Shown: positions 16,593 through 24,901 of the stretch, piece by piece | Position numbering within the stretch: the first letter of the stretch is position 1 | Layout of the letters: every line of letters starts with the position of its first letter | DNA from: Agromyces tardus | GTDB lineage: Bacteria; Actinomycetota; Actinomycetes; Actinomycetales; Microbacteriaceae | Assembly (NCBI RefSeq): GCF_003710805.1 | Contig: NZ_RHHB01000011.1 | Coordinates: 19,819 to 83,818, forward strand | Direction: 5' to 3' | Length of the DNA: 64,000 bases | Program-made: the position numbers and the translations under genes | Notes under the pieces: generated by a model | The model's input: the letters and a program-made list of their open reading frames with translations, nothing else | What the model was told of the DNA's origin: nothing | Databases searched by the model: none

Positions 16593-16647
16593 AACTTCAG
16601 CTTTCCAAGCTGATAGCGCGGGTTCGATTCCCGTCATCCGCTCTTCG
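16593..16647 (+). repeat. Right attachment-site repeat (tRNA-Gly 3' fragment)
   Basis: This is a 55-bp copy of 8761-8815: anticodon arm, T-arm, acceptor 3' strand and the CTTCG beyond. It lacks a 5' tRNA half, so it is not a tRNA gene. Base 16604 is T instead of C, so its anticodon triplet would read TCC. Before integration this fragment was probably the native 3' end of the gene. Confidence 0.9.
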
Positions 16648-16904
16648 ATAAAGCCCCGGTCAGGTTGCCTTGGCGCCACTGCTCCGACCCGCGCCGCGCC
16701 CGTCGGCGAGCCCCTGATCGAACGACTTGTCACCGCGCTCGACTGCAGCGCTGAGGCACGACCCCGGCGGGTCGACGTCGCCGTCGAGCGGCCGCCGTCG
16801 CGGGGCCCGAGGTCGCTCTTGTGCGCCCCCCGAACGGGGGTGAAACGTGAGGTTTGTACAGCATTCGCCGGGTGGGGGTCGGGTCTGCTAGTAAGGGGAG
16901 CCAA
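16648..16904. other. Gap after the island, hairpin before globin operon
   Basis: This 257-bp stretch has no gene that I can support. CCCCC-GAAC-GGGGG at 16827-16840 is a compact hairpin about 65 nt before the globin start and could terminate incoming transcripts or be part of the leader. Confidence 0.4.
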
Positions 16905-17339
16905 GTGTCCCAAAGCGATTGGATGAACCTGATGAGTCCCAGCGGCGACCAGCAGTCGGATGTGCTCGAGCAGAGCGACTACCAGGCCGTGGGGGGCGCG
17001 CCGGCGATCACCGCGGTGGTCGGCAGGTTCTACGAGCTGGTGGTGGCCGACGACCGGCTCGCGGGCTACTTCGAGGGCGTCGAGATGGTTCGGCTCAAGC
17101 GTCACCAGGTGGCGCTGGTCTCGCAGGTCATGGGCGGCCCGGTCGAGTACTCGGGGCGCGACCTGCGCGCGGCGCACGAGGGCATGGGCATCTCGGCCGA
17201 CGATTTCGCCGTCGTCGTGGATCACCTGGTGACGGCGCTGACCGAGGCCGGCGTGCCGTCCGAGATCATCGGCCGGGTGGGCGCCGCGCTCGGCGGCACC
17301 GAGGCCGACATCGTCGAGGTGCCCTCGACGGGAGCCTGA
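16905..17339 (+). CDS. Group 1 truncated haemoglobin
   Basis: The 144-residue 2-on-2 globin has YQAVGGAPAITAVVGRFYEL with the B10-type Tyr 43, and AAHEGMGIS with the proximal His 91. Such proteins bind oxygen or nitric oxide and typically oxidise NO to nitrate. GTG 16905 is chosen because GGGGAG lies 4 nt upstream; the internal ATG at 16923 has no ribosome site. It is followed after 4 bp by a flavohaemoglobin-like gene that could reduce it or share the NO-detoxifying role. Confidence 0.88.
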   Translation: MSQSDWMNLMSPSGDQQSDVLEQSDYQAVGGAPAITAVVGRFYELVVADDRLAGYFEGVEMVRLKRHQVALVSQVMGGPVEYSGRDLRAAHEGMGISADDFAVVVDHLVTALTEAGVPSEIIGRVGAALGGTEADIVEVPSTGA

Positions 17340-17343
17340 CTCG

Positions 17344-18552
17344 GTGAACACCACCGCTCTCAAGGAGACCTGGGCCGCGGCCGAATCCCTCGGCGACGAG
17401 GTTCCGCTCTACTTCTACTCGCACCTCTTCCTCACCCACCCCGAGCTGCGGAGCATGTTCCCGGTCTCGATGGCGACCCAGCGCGACCGACTCGTCGGCG
17501 CGCTGGGCCGCATCGTGTCGAGAGTCGATCAGCTCGACGAGGTCACCGCGTTCATCCAGCAGCTCGGCAGGGACCACCGGCGCTTCGAGGTGATCGCAGA
17601 GCACTACGACGCGGTCGGTGTCTCACTGCTCGCCACGCTGAAGCACTTCCTCGGCGAGGGCTGGACCGAGGAGCTCGCGGCCGATTGGGCTGCGGCGTAC
17701 GGAGTGATCGCCACCGTCATGGTGCAGGCCGCCGAGGAGTCCGAGCGGACGAGCCCGGCGTCGTGGGCGGGGCAGGTGCTCGCGATCGAACGGCGAAGCC
17801 TCGACATCGCGGTCATCCAGGTCCGGCCCGACCCGGCGCTGCCCTTCGAGCCGGGCCAGGCGATGGCGGTCGAGTCTCCGTTGCGGCCGCGTCTCTGGCG
17901 CTACCTCAGCCCGGCGAACGCGCCGCGTTCCGACGGCACGCTCGAGTTCCACGTGCAGCTGGTCCCCGGCGGGCTCTGGAGCGGCGCGATGGTGCGTCTG
18001 CTCTCCGTCGGAGAGACGCTCCGTCTGGGCGCCCCGATCGGGCAGGAACTCACCCTCGGCCAGCACGAGCGCGAACGCGACCTGCTCATGGTCGCGGGCG
18101 GCGCCGGCCTGGCACCGCTCCGCGCGCATCTGGAGCGCATCGACCAGCACTGGCAGTCGACCGGCACCGCCCCCACGGTGCATCTGTTCCACGGGGCACG
18201 CGTGCCCTGGAACCTCTACGAGGGCAAGCTGCTCCGCGACCTCGCCTCGCGCCCGTGGTTCACCTACACCCCGGTGATCTCCGGGGACCCGAGCTTCCCG
18301 GGTCGCAAGGGCCTCGTCGGTGACGTCGCCGCCGCCGACGCCGCCCGGCCCGGTCTGCTCGCGCTCGTGTGCGGTTCGCCCGACATGGTGCGGCACACGG
18401 TGTCGCGTCTGCGCGACGCCGGCATGCCGTCGACCGACATCCGCTTCGAGCAGTTCGCCACGCTCGACGAAGACAGCCACGCACAGCATCACCACACACA
18501 GAACCCGCAGCCGGCCCCGGCTGCCGTAGAGCGAGTGGGGACCCGCGTATGA
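17344..18552 (+). CDS. Flavohaemoglobin-like protein (globin + FAD/NAD reductase)
   Basis: The 402-residue fusion has a globin domain (residues 1-130) with the proximal His 78 in GRDHRRFEVIAEHY. A FAD-binding barrel (RLWRYLSPANAP) and an NAD-binding domain (MVAGGAGLAPLRAHLERI, CGSPDMVRHTV, FEQF end) follow. It should use NAD(P)H to oxidise NO or reduce another globin. RYLS deviates from the usual RxYS flavin motif, so cofactor handling may differ from Hmp. The tail is His-rich (HAQHHHTQNP). Its TGA overlaps the DivIVA-domain ATG. Confidence 0.85.
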   Translation: MNTTALKETWAAAESLGDEVPLYFYSHLFLTHPELRSMFPVSMATQRDRLVGALGRIVSRVDQLDEVTAFIQQLGRDHRRFEVIAEHYDAVGVSLLATLKHFLGEGWTEELAADWAAAYGVIATVMVQAAEESERTSPASWAGQVLAIERRSLDIAVIQVRPDPALPFEPGQAMAVESPLRPRLWRYLSPANAPRSDGTLEFHVQLVPGGLWSGAMVRLLSVGETLRLGAPIGQELTLGQHERERDLLMVAGGAGLAPLRAHLERIDQHWQSTGTAPTVHLFHGARVPWNLYEGKLLRDLASRPWFTYTPVISGDPSFPGRKGLVGDVAAADAARPGLLALVCGSPDMVRHTVSRLRDAGMPSTDIRFEQFATLDEDSHAQHHHTQNPQPAPAAVERVGTRV

Positions 18553-19373
18553 CGACCGTTCGGCCCGACGACGACAGCCTGCCCGTAGCTCCGCCCGCGG
18601 TGGAGCATGAGGGGGCCCTTGCCGGCGCGGTGAGCCGCCTCCCCGAGGTGAGCGACGTGACCTTCGCCATCAGGCACATCGGCGGCGGGTACGACCGGGC
18701 CGAAGTCGATGCGTTCCTGGATGAGCTGTCCGCGACCGTGAGCGAGGTACGTGCCGCCCTCGACAGCGGCCGCCAGGAGCTGGCGAGCCTGCGCGCCGAG
18801 AACGCCAGGCTCCGCGCGGCCAGCGGCGCGGACCTCGAGCAGGAGATCGCCGCCGGAGCCGTCGGCTTGCTCTCGCAGGCGCAGCTGATCGCCGACCGGG
18901 CGGTGGCCGACGCCGAGCAGTACGCACGCGAGATGGTGCTGGCCGCGCGAGAGCAGTACCGCGAGGTGCTCGAGCGCGCCGAGCGCAGCGCAGGACACGT
19001 GGCAGCGGCGCTGGCGACCACGCCCGAGGCTCCGAGCCTTCCCGAGATCGAGTACGTGCGCACGTACGCCAAGGTGGCCCAGATCCAGCTGCGGTCGGTG
19101 CTCGACGCCCTGACCGAGCAGGTCGATCGGCTCGGCAACCTGCCCCAGCAGGACGCTGAACCCGCCGAGTCCCCGGCTCCGCCCGAGCCCGTCGAGGAGC
19201 CGGTCGGCGAGCCTGACTGGGCACGGCCGACCGCCGCGCGCAGGTCCTACGTCGAGCCCGACACGTTCACGATGCCGGCATCGTTCTCCGACTCGGATTC
19301 GACCTCCGAGCCGGATTCGACCGCGACGGGCGCTGACGCGTTCCCCGAGTCGCGAGCGGCAACTCGCCACTGA
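18549..19373 (+). CDS. DivIVA-domain coiled-coil protein
   Basis: The 274-residue protein has a DivIVA-type N-terminal segment (VTFAIRHIGGGYDRAEVDAF, LDELSATVSEV, residues ~37-70). Coiled-coil sequence follows to about residue 195, then a Pro/Glu/Ser-rich tail. DivIVA proteins bind curved membrane at poles and septa. It starts in an ATGA overlap with the flavohaemoglobin gene, so a growth-pole-like scaffold is co-translated with NO/oxygen-handling enzymes. Its exact partner is unknown; it is a paralogue type, not the classical Wag31 gene of the division cluster. Confidence 0.82.
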   Translation: MTTVRPDDDSLPVAPPAVEHEGALAGAVSRLPEVSDVTFAIRHIGGGYDRAEVDAFLDELSATVSEVRAALDSGRQELASLRAENARLRAASGADLEQEIAAGAVGLLSQAQLIADRAVADAEQYAREMVLAAREQYREVLERAERSAGHVAAALATTPEAPSLPEIEYVRTYAKVAQIQLRSVLDALTEQVDRLGNLPQQDAEPAESPAPPEPVEEPVGEPDWARPTAARRSYVEPDTFTMPASFSDSDSTSEPDSTATGADAFPESRAATRH

Positions 19374-19375
19374 GT

Positions 19376-19402
19376 CGTCGGCGGGTCATCGAGACGCCGA
19401 CG
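19376..19402. terminator. Bidirectional terminator hairpin
   Basis: CGTCGGCG (19376-19383) pairs with CGCCGACG (19395-19402) across an 11-nt loop, between the convergent DivIVA-domain and phosphotransferase genes. There is no T-run, as is common in high-GC actinobacteria. Confidence 0.6.
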
Positions 19403-19407
19403 GCCCG

Positions 19408-22077
19408 TCATCCCTCCTGGGGCATCTCGGACGCTTCCGATCCCCCACGGGCATCCCCCGGTGAGGGAAGCGTCACCACGCCGGCAGCCCCGTCGACAGT
19501 GACCTCGGCGCCCGTCGCGACGACCTCGGTCGCGCGCGGCACCCCCACGACTGCCGGGATGCCGTACTCGCGCGCGACGACGGCCCCGTGGCTGTTGGCA
19601 CCGCCCATCTCCATCACGAGACCGCCGGCGGTGAGGAACAGCGGAGTCCATCCCGGGTCGGTGGACGGTGCCACCAGGATCTCGCCCGGCTCCAGGCGGG
19701 CGCCGACCGGGTCGAGGACGACGCGCGCCGGTGCCGTGACGGTCCCGGCCGACGCGGGCGTCCCTCGAAGCGCTCCCGGCTGGATCGTCGCCGACACCGA
19801 GCCGACGGCCTCGGGTTCCGTGCCGTCGGACAGCAGGAGCCTCGGCACGTGCCGACGGCGCAGCTCGGCGTCGTACCGGTCCCGTCGTTCGTCGATCGCG
19901 GTGCGCAGGTCGTCTCCCGCGGCGGCACGCTTCGTCTCGTCGAAGTCGAGGAAGAAGACGTCCTCGGGCTCCGCGATCCGGCCGGATGCCGCCAGCTCGC
20001 GCCCGATCTGGAGCATCACCACGCGCGCCCGGCCCATCGCGGTCACGATGAGGAACTTCGGCATCTCGCGCATCCCGACCAGCGCCCGAGCCCGGCGCAG
20101 GCAGAACCGAACGGCGGCGGCACGAAGGAGCCCTCGGCGGCGGGCGCGGCGGACCAGCGTGCGCACCATGGCCGTGGCGTCGCGCGCGCCGTCCGCGAAG
20201 TGCCGATCGGGCGTTTCCGCGTCCGCCTCCAGGCGGAGGTACCCGGAGAGCACGCCGAACAGGTGCGCGGGGTCTTCGGCCCACCGCGGCATCCCGAGAT
20301 CGATCTCGGCGACGGCGCGGTGACCGTATCGGCTCAGGAATTCGGCCACGCCGAGTTGCAGCACCTCGGGCAGGGTGCCGGCGCGGTAGCCGTCCGCGAG
20401 GTCGCGCGCGGTCTCCGTGCCCAGCGCCGACACGGAGGCGGCGTCGCCCCGCGCGCGCACGGCGAAGCGCCACAATTCGAGGTTCATCTCGGTGGTCACG
20501 TTGTCGGGCGCGCTGCGGAGCACGGTCTGCAGGTCGCCCGGCCGGGTCGAGCCGCGCAGCAGGCGCCCGGCGAGCCCGAGCATGGCGAAGCCGACCGCCG
20601 CGCCCGGGATGCTGCGTGGTGCGAGCGGCATCGCGCGGAAGAGCAGCTCGACGACGGCGTCGACCCGGCTCGGGATGTCGCCGCCCGCCCGAAAGTCGCC
20701 CCTGCGGACCTCATCCGCGAGCCGCCGCACCCGGCGCTGCGCGGCTGCCGGGCTGACGAGCGCCTGCCCGACGAGGAACGGCAACCGGACCCGGGCGGCG
20801 AGGTGCAGCGCGGGCCGGACGAAGCGGCGCCGTGACCCCGGCCGCACGGAGAACCGCGAGTCGGTGAACAGTCCGCGGAGCACGACGGCGGAGCGCGCCT
20901 CCATCACGTCGAGGACCCTCGGCATGATCTCGCGGCCCACGGCCGATCGCACGATCGGCGTCGCGTCCAGGAAGATCCGGCCGCCGGCGAACGCGAACCC
21001 GTCGGGCCCGCCGGGGATGCGCTTCGGTCGACGGCCGATGAGGTCCAGGAATCCCGAGCCGATCACCCGGAAGACCGCGATGCCCATCGGCGTGATCGGA
21101 CGGTGCAGGCCCTGGGCGAGGGTGATGCAGAAGTAGACGCGCGTGTCGTCGGCGGGCAGCGGCGCGCTGCGCGCCGGGACCGGATACAGCGTGGTGATCG
21201 GCCGGGTCTGCGTCAGCCACAGGCGCCCGTCGGGGTCGATGGCCCATTCGATGTCCTGCGGACTGCCGAACGCGCGCTCCACTCGGTCGCCGAGCGACGC
21301 CAGCGCTCGCACCTGCGCGTCCGTCACACTGGGAGCCCGATCGCCGGCCGGGCCGCCCTGCCGCCGGTCGAGGATCCGCCCCGTCACGGTGTCCACGACG
21401 AAGTGGTCGGGATCCACGGCGCCGGACACCACCGCCTCGCCGAGGCCCCGCGCGGCGTCGAGCACGGCCTGGCGGCGCCGGCCCGTCACCGGATCGGCCG
21501 TGAACAGCACGCCGGCCGACGCGGCATCCACCATGCGCTGCACGACCACGGCCAGCGCGAGCCCGGAACCGTCGATGCCCTGCGCGGCGCGATAGGCGAC
21601 CGCCCGGTCGGTCCAGAGCGACGCCCAGCAGCGATGCACCGCGTCGAGCACCGCGTCGATGCCGGCGACGTCGAGGTAGGTGTCCTGCTGGCCCGCGAAG
21701 CTCGCGCCGGGCAGGTCCTCCGCGGTGGCCGACGACCGCACCGCGACCAGCCCCTCGGCACCGGAATCCAGACGAGCGTAGGCGTCTCGCACCGCGTCGG
21801 CCACCGCTTCCGGGAACGGAGCACCGAGCACGGTCGCGCGCGCGGCCGACGCATCCATGCCCGTTCCCGACTCGACGGCAGTACCGCGCACGGCCCGTCG
21901 GTACGCCTCCGTGGTGACGCAGAAGCCGGGTGGCACGTCGAAGCCAGCACGGATCAGCTCGCCGAGATTCGCGGCCTTGCCGCCGACCGCAGCGACCCGG
22001 TCGGCCGACACGTCCGCGAGATCGAGGACGAGGGCGTCGTCGCCGTCGCCAGGGGTTGCTCGACTGGGTGCGACCAT
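19408..22077 (-). CDS. Rifampicin phosphotransferase-like PEP-utilising enzyme
   Basis: The 889-residue protein has an N-terminal ATP-grasp domain of the PEP synthase family (VGGKAANLGELIRAGFDVPP, GFCVTTEAY, VRSSATAEDLPGASFAGQQD), a large middle domain, and a C-terminal swivelling domain with the catalytic His 830 in MGGANSHGAVVAREYGIP. This order and length match rifampicin phosphotransferases (Rph) more closely than true PEP synthase, which has a further barrel domain. Rph uses ATP to phosphorylate rifamycins and inactivate them. AAGGA lies 6 nt before the ATG. A palindrome resembling the rifamycin-associated element lies 56 bp upstream. The actual substrate is inferred. Confidence 0.8.
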   Translation of the reverse strand: MVAPSRATPGDGDDALVLDLADVSADRVAAVGGKAANLGELIRAGFDVPPGFCVTTEAYRRAVRGTAVESGTGMDASAARATVLGAPFPEAVADAVRDAYARLDSGAEGLVAVRSSATAEDLPGASFAGQQDTYLDVAGIDAVLDAVHRCWASLWTDRAVAYRAAQGIDGSGLALAVVVQRMVDAASAGVLFTADPVTGRRRQAVLDAARGLGEAVVSGAVDPDHFVVDTVTGRILDRRQGGPAGDRAPSVTDAQVRALASLGDRVERAFGSPQDIEWAIDPDGRLWLTQTRPITTLYPVPARSAPLPADDTRVYFCITLAQGLHRPITPMGIAVFRVIGSGFLDLIGRRPKRIPGGPDGFAFAGGRIFLDATPIVRSAVGREIMPRVLDVMEARSAVVLRGLFTDSRFSVRPGSRRRFVRPALHLAARVRLPFLVGQALVSPAAAQRRVRRLADEVRRGDFRAGGDIPSRVDAVVELLFRAMPLAPRSIPGAAVGFAMLGLAGRLLRGSTRPGDLQTVLRSAPDNVTTEMNLELWRFAVRARGDAASVSALGTETARDLADGYRAGTLPEVLQLGVAEFLSRYGHRAVAEIDLGMPRWAEDPAHLFGVLSGYLRLEADAETPDRHFADGARDATAMVRTLVRRARRRGLLRAAAVRFCLRRARALVGMREMPKFLIVTAMGRARVVMLQIGRELAASGRIAEPEDVFFLDFDETKRAAAGDDLRTAIDERRDRYDAELRRRHVPRLLLSDGTEPEAVGSVSATIQPGALRGTPASAGTVTAPARVVLDPVGARLEPGEILVAPSTDPGWTPLFLTAGGLVMEMGGANSHGAVVAREYGIPAVVGVPRATEVVATGAEVTVDGAAGVVTLPSPGDARGGSEASEMPQEG

Positions 22078-22133
22078 CTGCCGTCCTTCACACCAGGCAC
22101 GTGCACAGCTGTGGTTTCACGGTCCCACCCCGC

Positions 22134-22152
22134 GGAGCCGGCCGCAAGGCCC
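22134..22152 (-). promoter_or_regulatory. Possible rifamycin-associated element (RAE)-like palindrome
   Basis: The minus strand reads GGGCCTTGCGGCCGGCTCC. The RAE consensus as I remember it is a 19-bp palindrome containing CTTGCGGCAAG, and the core CTTGCGGC is present here with degenerate symmetry. It is 56 bp ahead of the phosphotransferase start. The consensus is from memory. Confidence 0.4.
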
Positions 22153-22374
22153 GCACGCGACGCCGCCGATCCGCCCGAGGGCCGGCTCGAGGTGCACAGC
22201 CCGGGGGCCGGCCCGAGGGGCCGGCACCGCTGACCGTCGCTGGCACCTCCATGCGATTGCTGCCACACTGTCGTCCGCCACCATGTGCGCTGAGCGATGC
22301 CCGGCTGTGCGTCCGGATGCGCAGCGGGGGTCACCGGAAGGGCTGGACCACATGTCGAGAATCGGTTGCGGATC

Positions 22375-24099
22375 ATGAGCCGGCGGTACGGCGCCGGACT
22401 GGTCCCGATCCTGGGGTGGATCCGTTCGTACGACCGACGCTGGCTGCGCGGCGACCTCATCGCCGGCGTGACGGTCGCGGCGCTGATCGTGCCGAAGAAC
22501 CTGGGGTATGCCGGCATCGCCGGAGTCCCGCTGCAGAACGGACTCTATGCCGCCGCGGCGGGCGCCATCCTCTACGGGATCTTCGGTACCAGCCGTCAGA
22601 TCTCGATGGGACCGAGCTCGGGTCTGGCCGCCGTGGCCGCCAGCGCGGTGCTCGTCACAGGCCTCACCGACCAAGGGGACGTCGCGTCGTTCGTGGCGGG
22701 CATCACCCTGGCCTCGGGGGTCCTCTTCCTGATCCTCTTCGTGCTCAGGATGGGCTGGATCGCGCGGTTCCTCTCTCGTGCCGTCGTCACCGGGTTCCTG
22801 TTCGGGGCGGCCATCGACGTCGTCATCTCCGAGCTCCCGAAGCTCACCGGCACCACGGCCGAGGGCACCAATTCGTTCCAGGAGCTGTGGTCGTGGTTCG
22901 GGACGCTCGGGGAGCGGCACCAGGCGACCGTGATCGTCGGCGTCGTGTCGCTCGTCGTCGTCTTCGGGGTCCGGCGCATCGCGCCTCGGGTGCCCGGCGC
23001 GCTGGTGCTGGTCGTCGGCGGGCTGCTCGCCTCCTGGCTGCTGGATCTCGGTGAGCGCGGCGTGGCTCTCGTCGGGGACGTGCCGCGGGGCCTGCCGTCG
23101 TTCGTGGTTCCCGACGTCGGCCTGATGTGGGAGAACGCCGGGACCGTGGCGATCGCGGCGATCGCGCTGGTCCTGATCGGCTTCTCGCAGACCGCGGGCG
23201 ACGCCCGGACCTTCGCGGCCAGGCACCGCTACCAGGTCGACATCGATCAGGAGTCAGTCGCCCAGGGGCTGGCGAACGCCGGCGCCGGGTTGTTCCAGGG
23301 CATGCCGGTCTCGACCAGCCTGTCGGCGAGCTCGCTCAACGACCACTCCGGCGCCCGCACCGGACTGGCGTCGCTCACGTCCGGAGCCACGGTGCTGCTG
23401 ACCCTCTTGGTCCTGGCCCCGCTGTTCTCCTCCCTGCCCAAGCCGGTGCTGGCTGCCCTCATCATCGAGGCCGTGGTCATGGGCATGATCGACATTCCCG
23501 AGATGCGTCGCCTCGCCCGCGTTCAGCCGTTCGACTTCTGGGTGGCGATCGCCGCGATCGTCGGCACCCTGGCCTTCGGAGTACTGGCGGGCGTCGTGAT
23601 CGGCATCGGCCTGTCACTCCTCTGGCTCATCGGAGTCGCCACCCATCCCTACATCGCGACGCTCGCGCGAAAGCCCGGCACGCAGGTCTTCCGGGACGTG
23701 AGCGAGTATCCGGGTGATGAACGGATCCCCGGCGTCGTCGTGATCCGAATGGACGGGGGCCTGTTCTTCGCCACCTCCGATGCACTCGAAGACCGGCTCC
23801 GCGGGATCATCCATTCGACCCCGGACCTGACCGGTGTCGTGTTGGACTGTGCGGGCATCAACTTCATCGATTCCCAGGGCTCGGCGAAGATGAACGACGT
23901 CGTCAGCCTCGCACGGGACTCCGGGGTCACCCTTCGCCTCGCCCGGTTGAAGGCGGCCGTCAGGGCCACGCTCGCGCGAGACGGCGTCCTCGAGCGCATC
24001 GGCGCCGGCAATATCCACGGCAACGTCGACACAGCGGTGCAGGCGCAACTCGAGACGTCGGCTCCGCCCTCGAGCGGCAGTCGATCCGAGGACGACTGA
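22375..24099 (+). CDS. SulP family anion transporter with STAS domain
   Basis: The 574-residue protein has the SulP signature (DLIAGVTVAALIVPKNLGYA near the N-terminus), about twelve membrane segments, and a cytoplasmic STAS domain at the end (VVIRMDGGLFFATSDALEDR, DCAGINFIDSQGSAKM). SulP proteins move sulfate, bicarbonate or other anions; the substrate cannot be read here. The chosen ATG is the one that leads directly into the family N-terminus. An out-of-frame ATG at 22352 with a better ribosome site is not used. Confidence 0.9.
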   Translation: MSRRYGAGLVPILGWIRSYDRRWLRGDLIAGVTVAALIVPKNLGYAGIAGVPLQNGLYAAAAGAILYGIFGTSRQISMGPSSGLAAVAASAVLVTGLTDQGDVASFVAGITLASGVLFLILFVLRMGWIARFLSRAVVTGFLFGAAIDVVISELPKLTGTTAEGTNSFQELWSWFGTLGERHQATVIVGVVSLVVVFGVRRIAPRVPGALVLVVGGLLASWLLDLGERGVALVGDVPRGLPSFVVPDVGLMWENAGTVAIAAIALVLIGFSQTAGDARTFAARHRYQVDIDQESVAQGLANAGAGLFQGMPVSTSLSASSLNDHSGARTGLASLTSGATVLLTLLVLAPLFSSLPKPVLAALIIEAVVMGMIDIPEMRRLARVQPFDFWVAIAAIVGTLAFGVLAGVVIGIGLSLLWLIGVATHPYIATLARKPGTQVFRDVSEYPGDERIPGVVVIRMDGGLFFATSDALEDRLRGIIHSTPDLTGVVLDCAGINFIDSQGSAKMNDVVSLARDSGVTLRLARLKAAVRATLARDGVLERIGAGNIHGNVDTAVQAQLETSAPPSSGSRSEDD

Positions 24100-24119
24100 G
24101 CCCACCGCCGACCGCCCGC

Positions 24120-24137
24120 CGAATCGCCGGCGGTTCG
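24120..24137. terminator. Terminator hairpin between convergent genes
   Basis: The 18-nt sequence CGAATCGCCGGCGGTTCG folds into an almost perfect hairpin with one G-T pair. It lies between the SulP gene and the convergent secreted-protein gene. Confidence 0.45.
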
Positions 24138-24160
24138 ACGAGCGGGGACCGCCCGAACGG

Positions 24161-24901
24161 TCAATGCATGTTGTCGTTGCCGGTGACGTGGGTGGCGTAG
24201 CCCGAGCATCCCGCGTCCTGCCAGCGGTAGGCGGCACCGGTGCCCGCGTCGCCGTACATGGCGAGCCACCAGCCCTCCCGGCCGTCGTCGACCACGGCGA
24301 AGCCCTTCTCGGCCATGCACGACGCGATCGCCTCGTCGAACGAGGCCCGCTCCTCGGCCTCGGTCGGCGCGTTCGGGTCGGGCTCGGGCAGGGGCGCGGA
24401 GAGGGGGGTGCCGGCCGCACGGGCAACCGCCATCGCGTGCTCGCCCGCCCCGAGGCATCCGCGCCGCTGCCAATCGGAGTCCGGCACGGACCAGTCCTCG
24501 CGCGCCTCGCCGTAGAAGGCGTTCAGCCACATCAGGGACTGCTCGAAGCTCAGCCCTCGCGGCTGCGCGTCCTGGTTGAGCCACGGCGCGGCAGGGAGGT
24601 ACTCGACGCCCTGTTGGGCCATGCAGTCGGCGATGACCTGCTCCCGGCCCATGTACTCCGTGCGCTCCTCCGTCGTCACGAGCTGGGAGCCGGACGCCTC
24701 GAGCGTCAGGGACTCGACGGTCGAGGCCGCTTCAGCATCGCCGGCGACGGTCTCGCCGGCGGCCCCGGCGGCCGTGACCTCGGCGCGCGGCGGCTCGAAG
24801 AGCGAGATCCCGAACGTGCCCGCGACGGTGAGCGCGACCGCGGCGGCGCACACCGCGATGCCGCCCATCGCGAGCGGAGCAGCCAGCCGCCTGACGTTCA
24901 T
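24161..24901 (-). CDS. Membrane-anchored extracytoplasmic protein
   Basis: The 246-residue protein begins with a hydrophobic signal/anchor (PLAMGGIAVCAAAVALTVAG), followed by an exported domain with two matching cysteine motifs, VIADCMAQQGVEYLP and AIASCMAEKGFAVVDD. Paired CMxxxG motifs are known from uncharacterised actinobacterial lipoprotein-like families. It is the last gene of the PadR operon, coupled by ATGA to the membrane protein before it. Function unknown. Confidence 0.65.
   Translation of the reverse strand: MNVRRLAAPLAMGGIAVCAAAVALTVAGTFGISLFEPPRAEVTAAGAAGETVAGDAEAASTVESLTLEASGSQLVTTEERTEYMGREQVIADCMAQQGVEYLPAAPWLNQDAQPRGLSFEQSLMWLNAFYGEAREDWSVPDSDWQRRGCLGAGEHAMAVARAAGTPLSAPLPEPDPNAPTEAEERASFDEAIASCMAEKGFAVVDDGREGWWLAMYGDAGTGAAYRWQDAGCSGYATHVTGNDNMH

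Noticed and set aside
16593..16647. A second tRNA-Gly gene
   Set aside because: Only the 3' half is present; the acceptor 5' strand and D-arm are missing, so it is an att remnant.
22352..22374. ATG 22352 as start of the SulP gene because of its good ribosome site
   Set aside because: It is not in frame with the transporter; ATG 22375 is.
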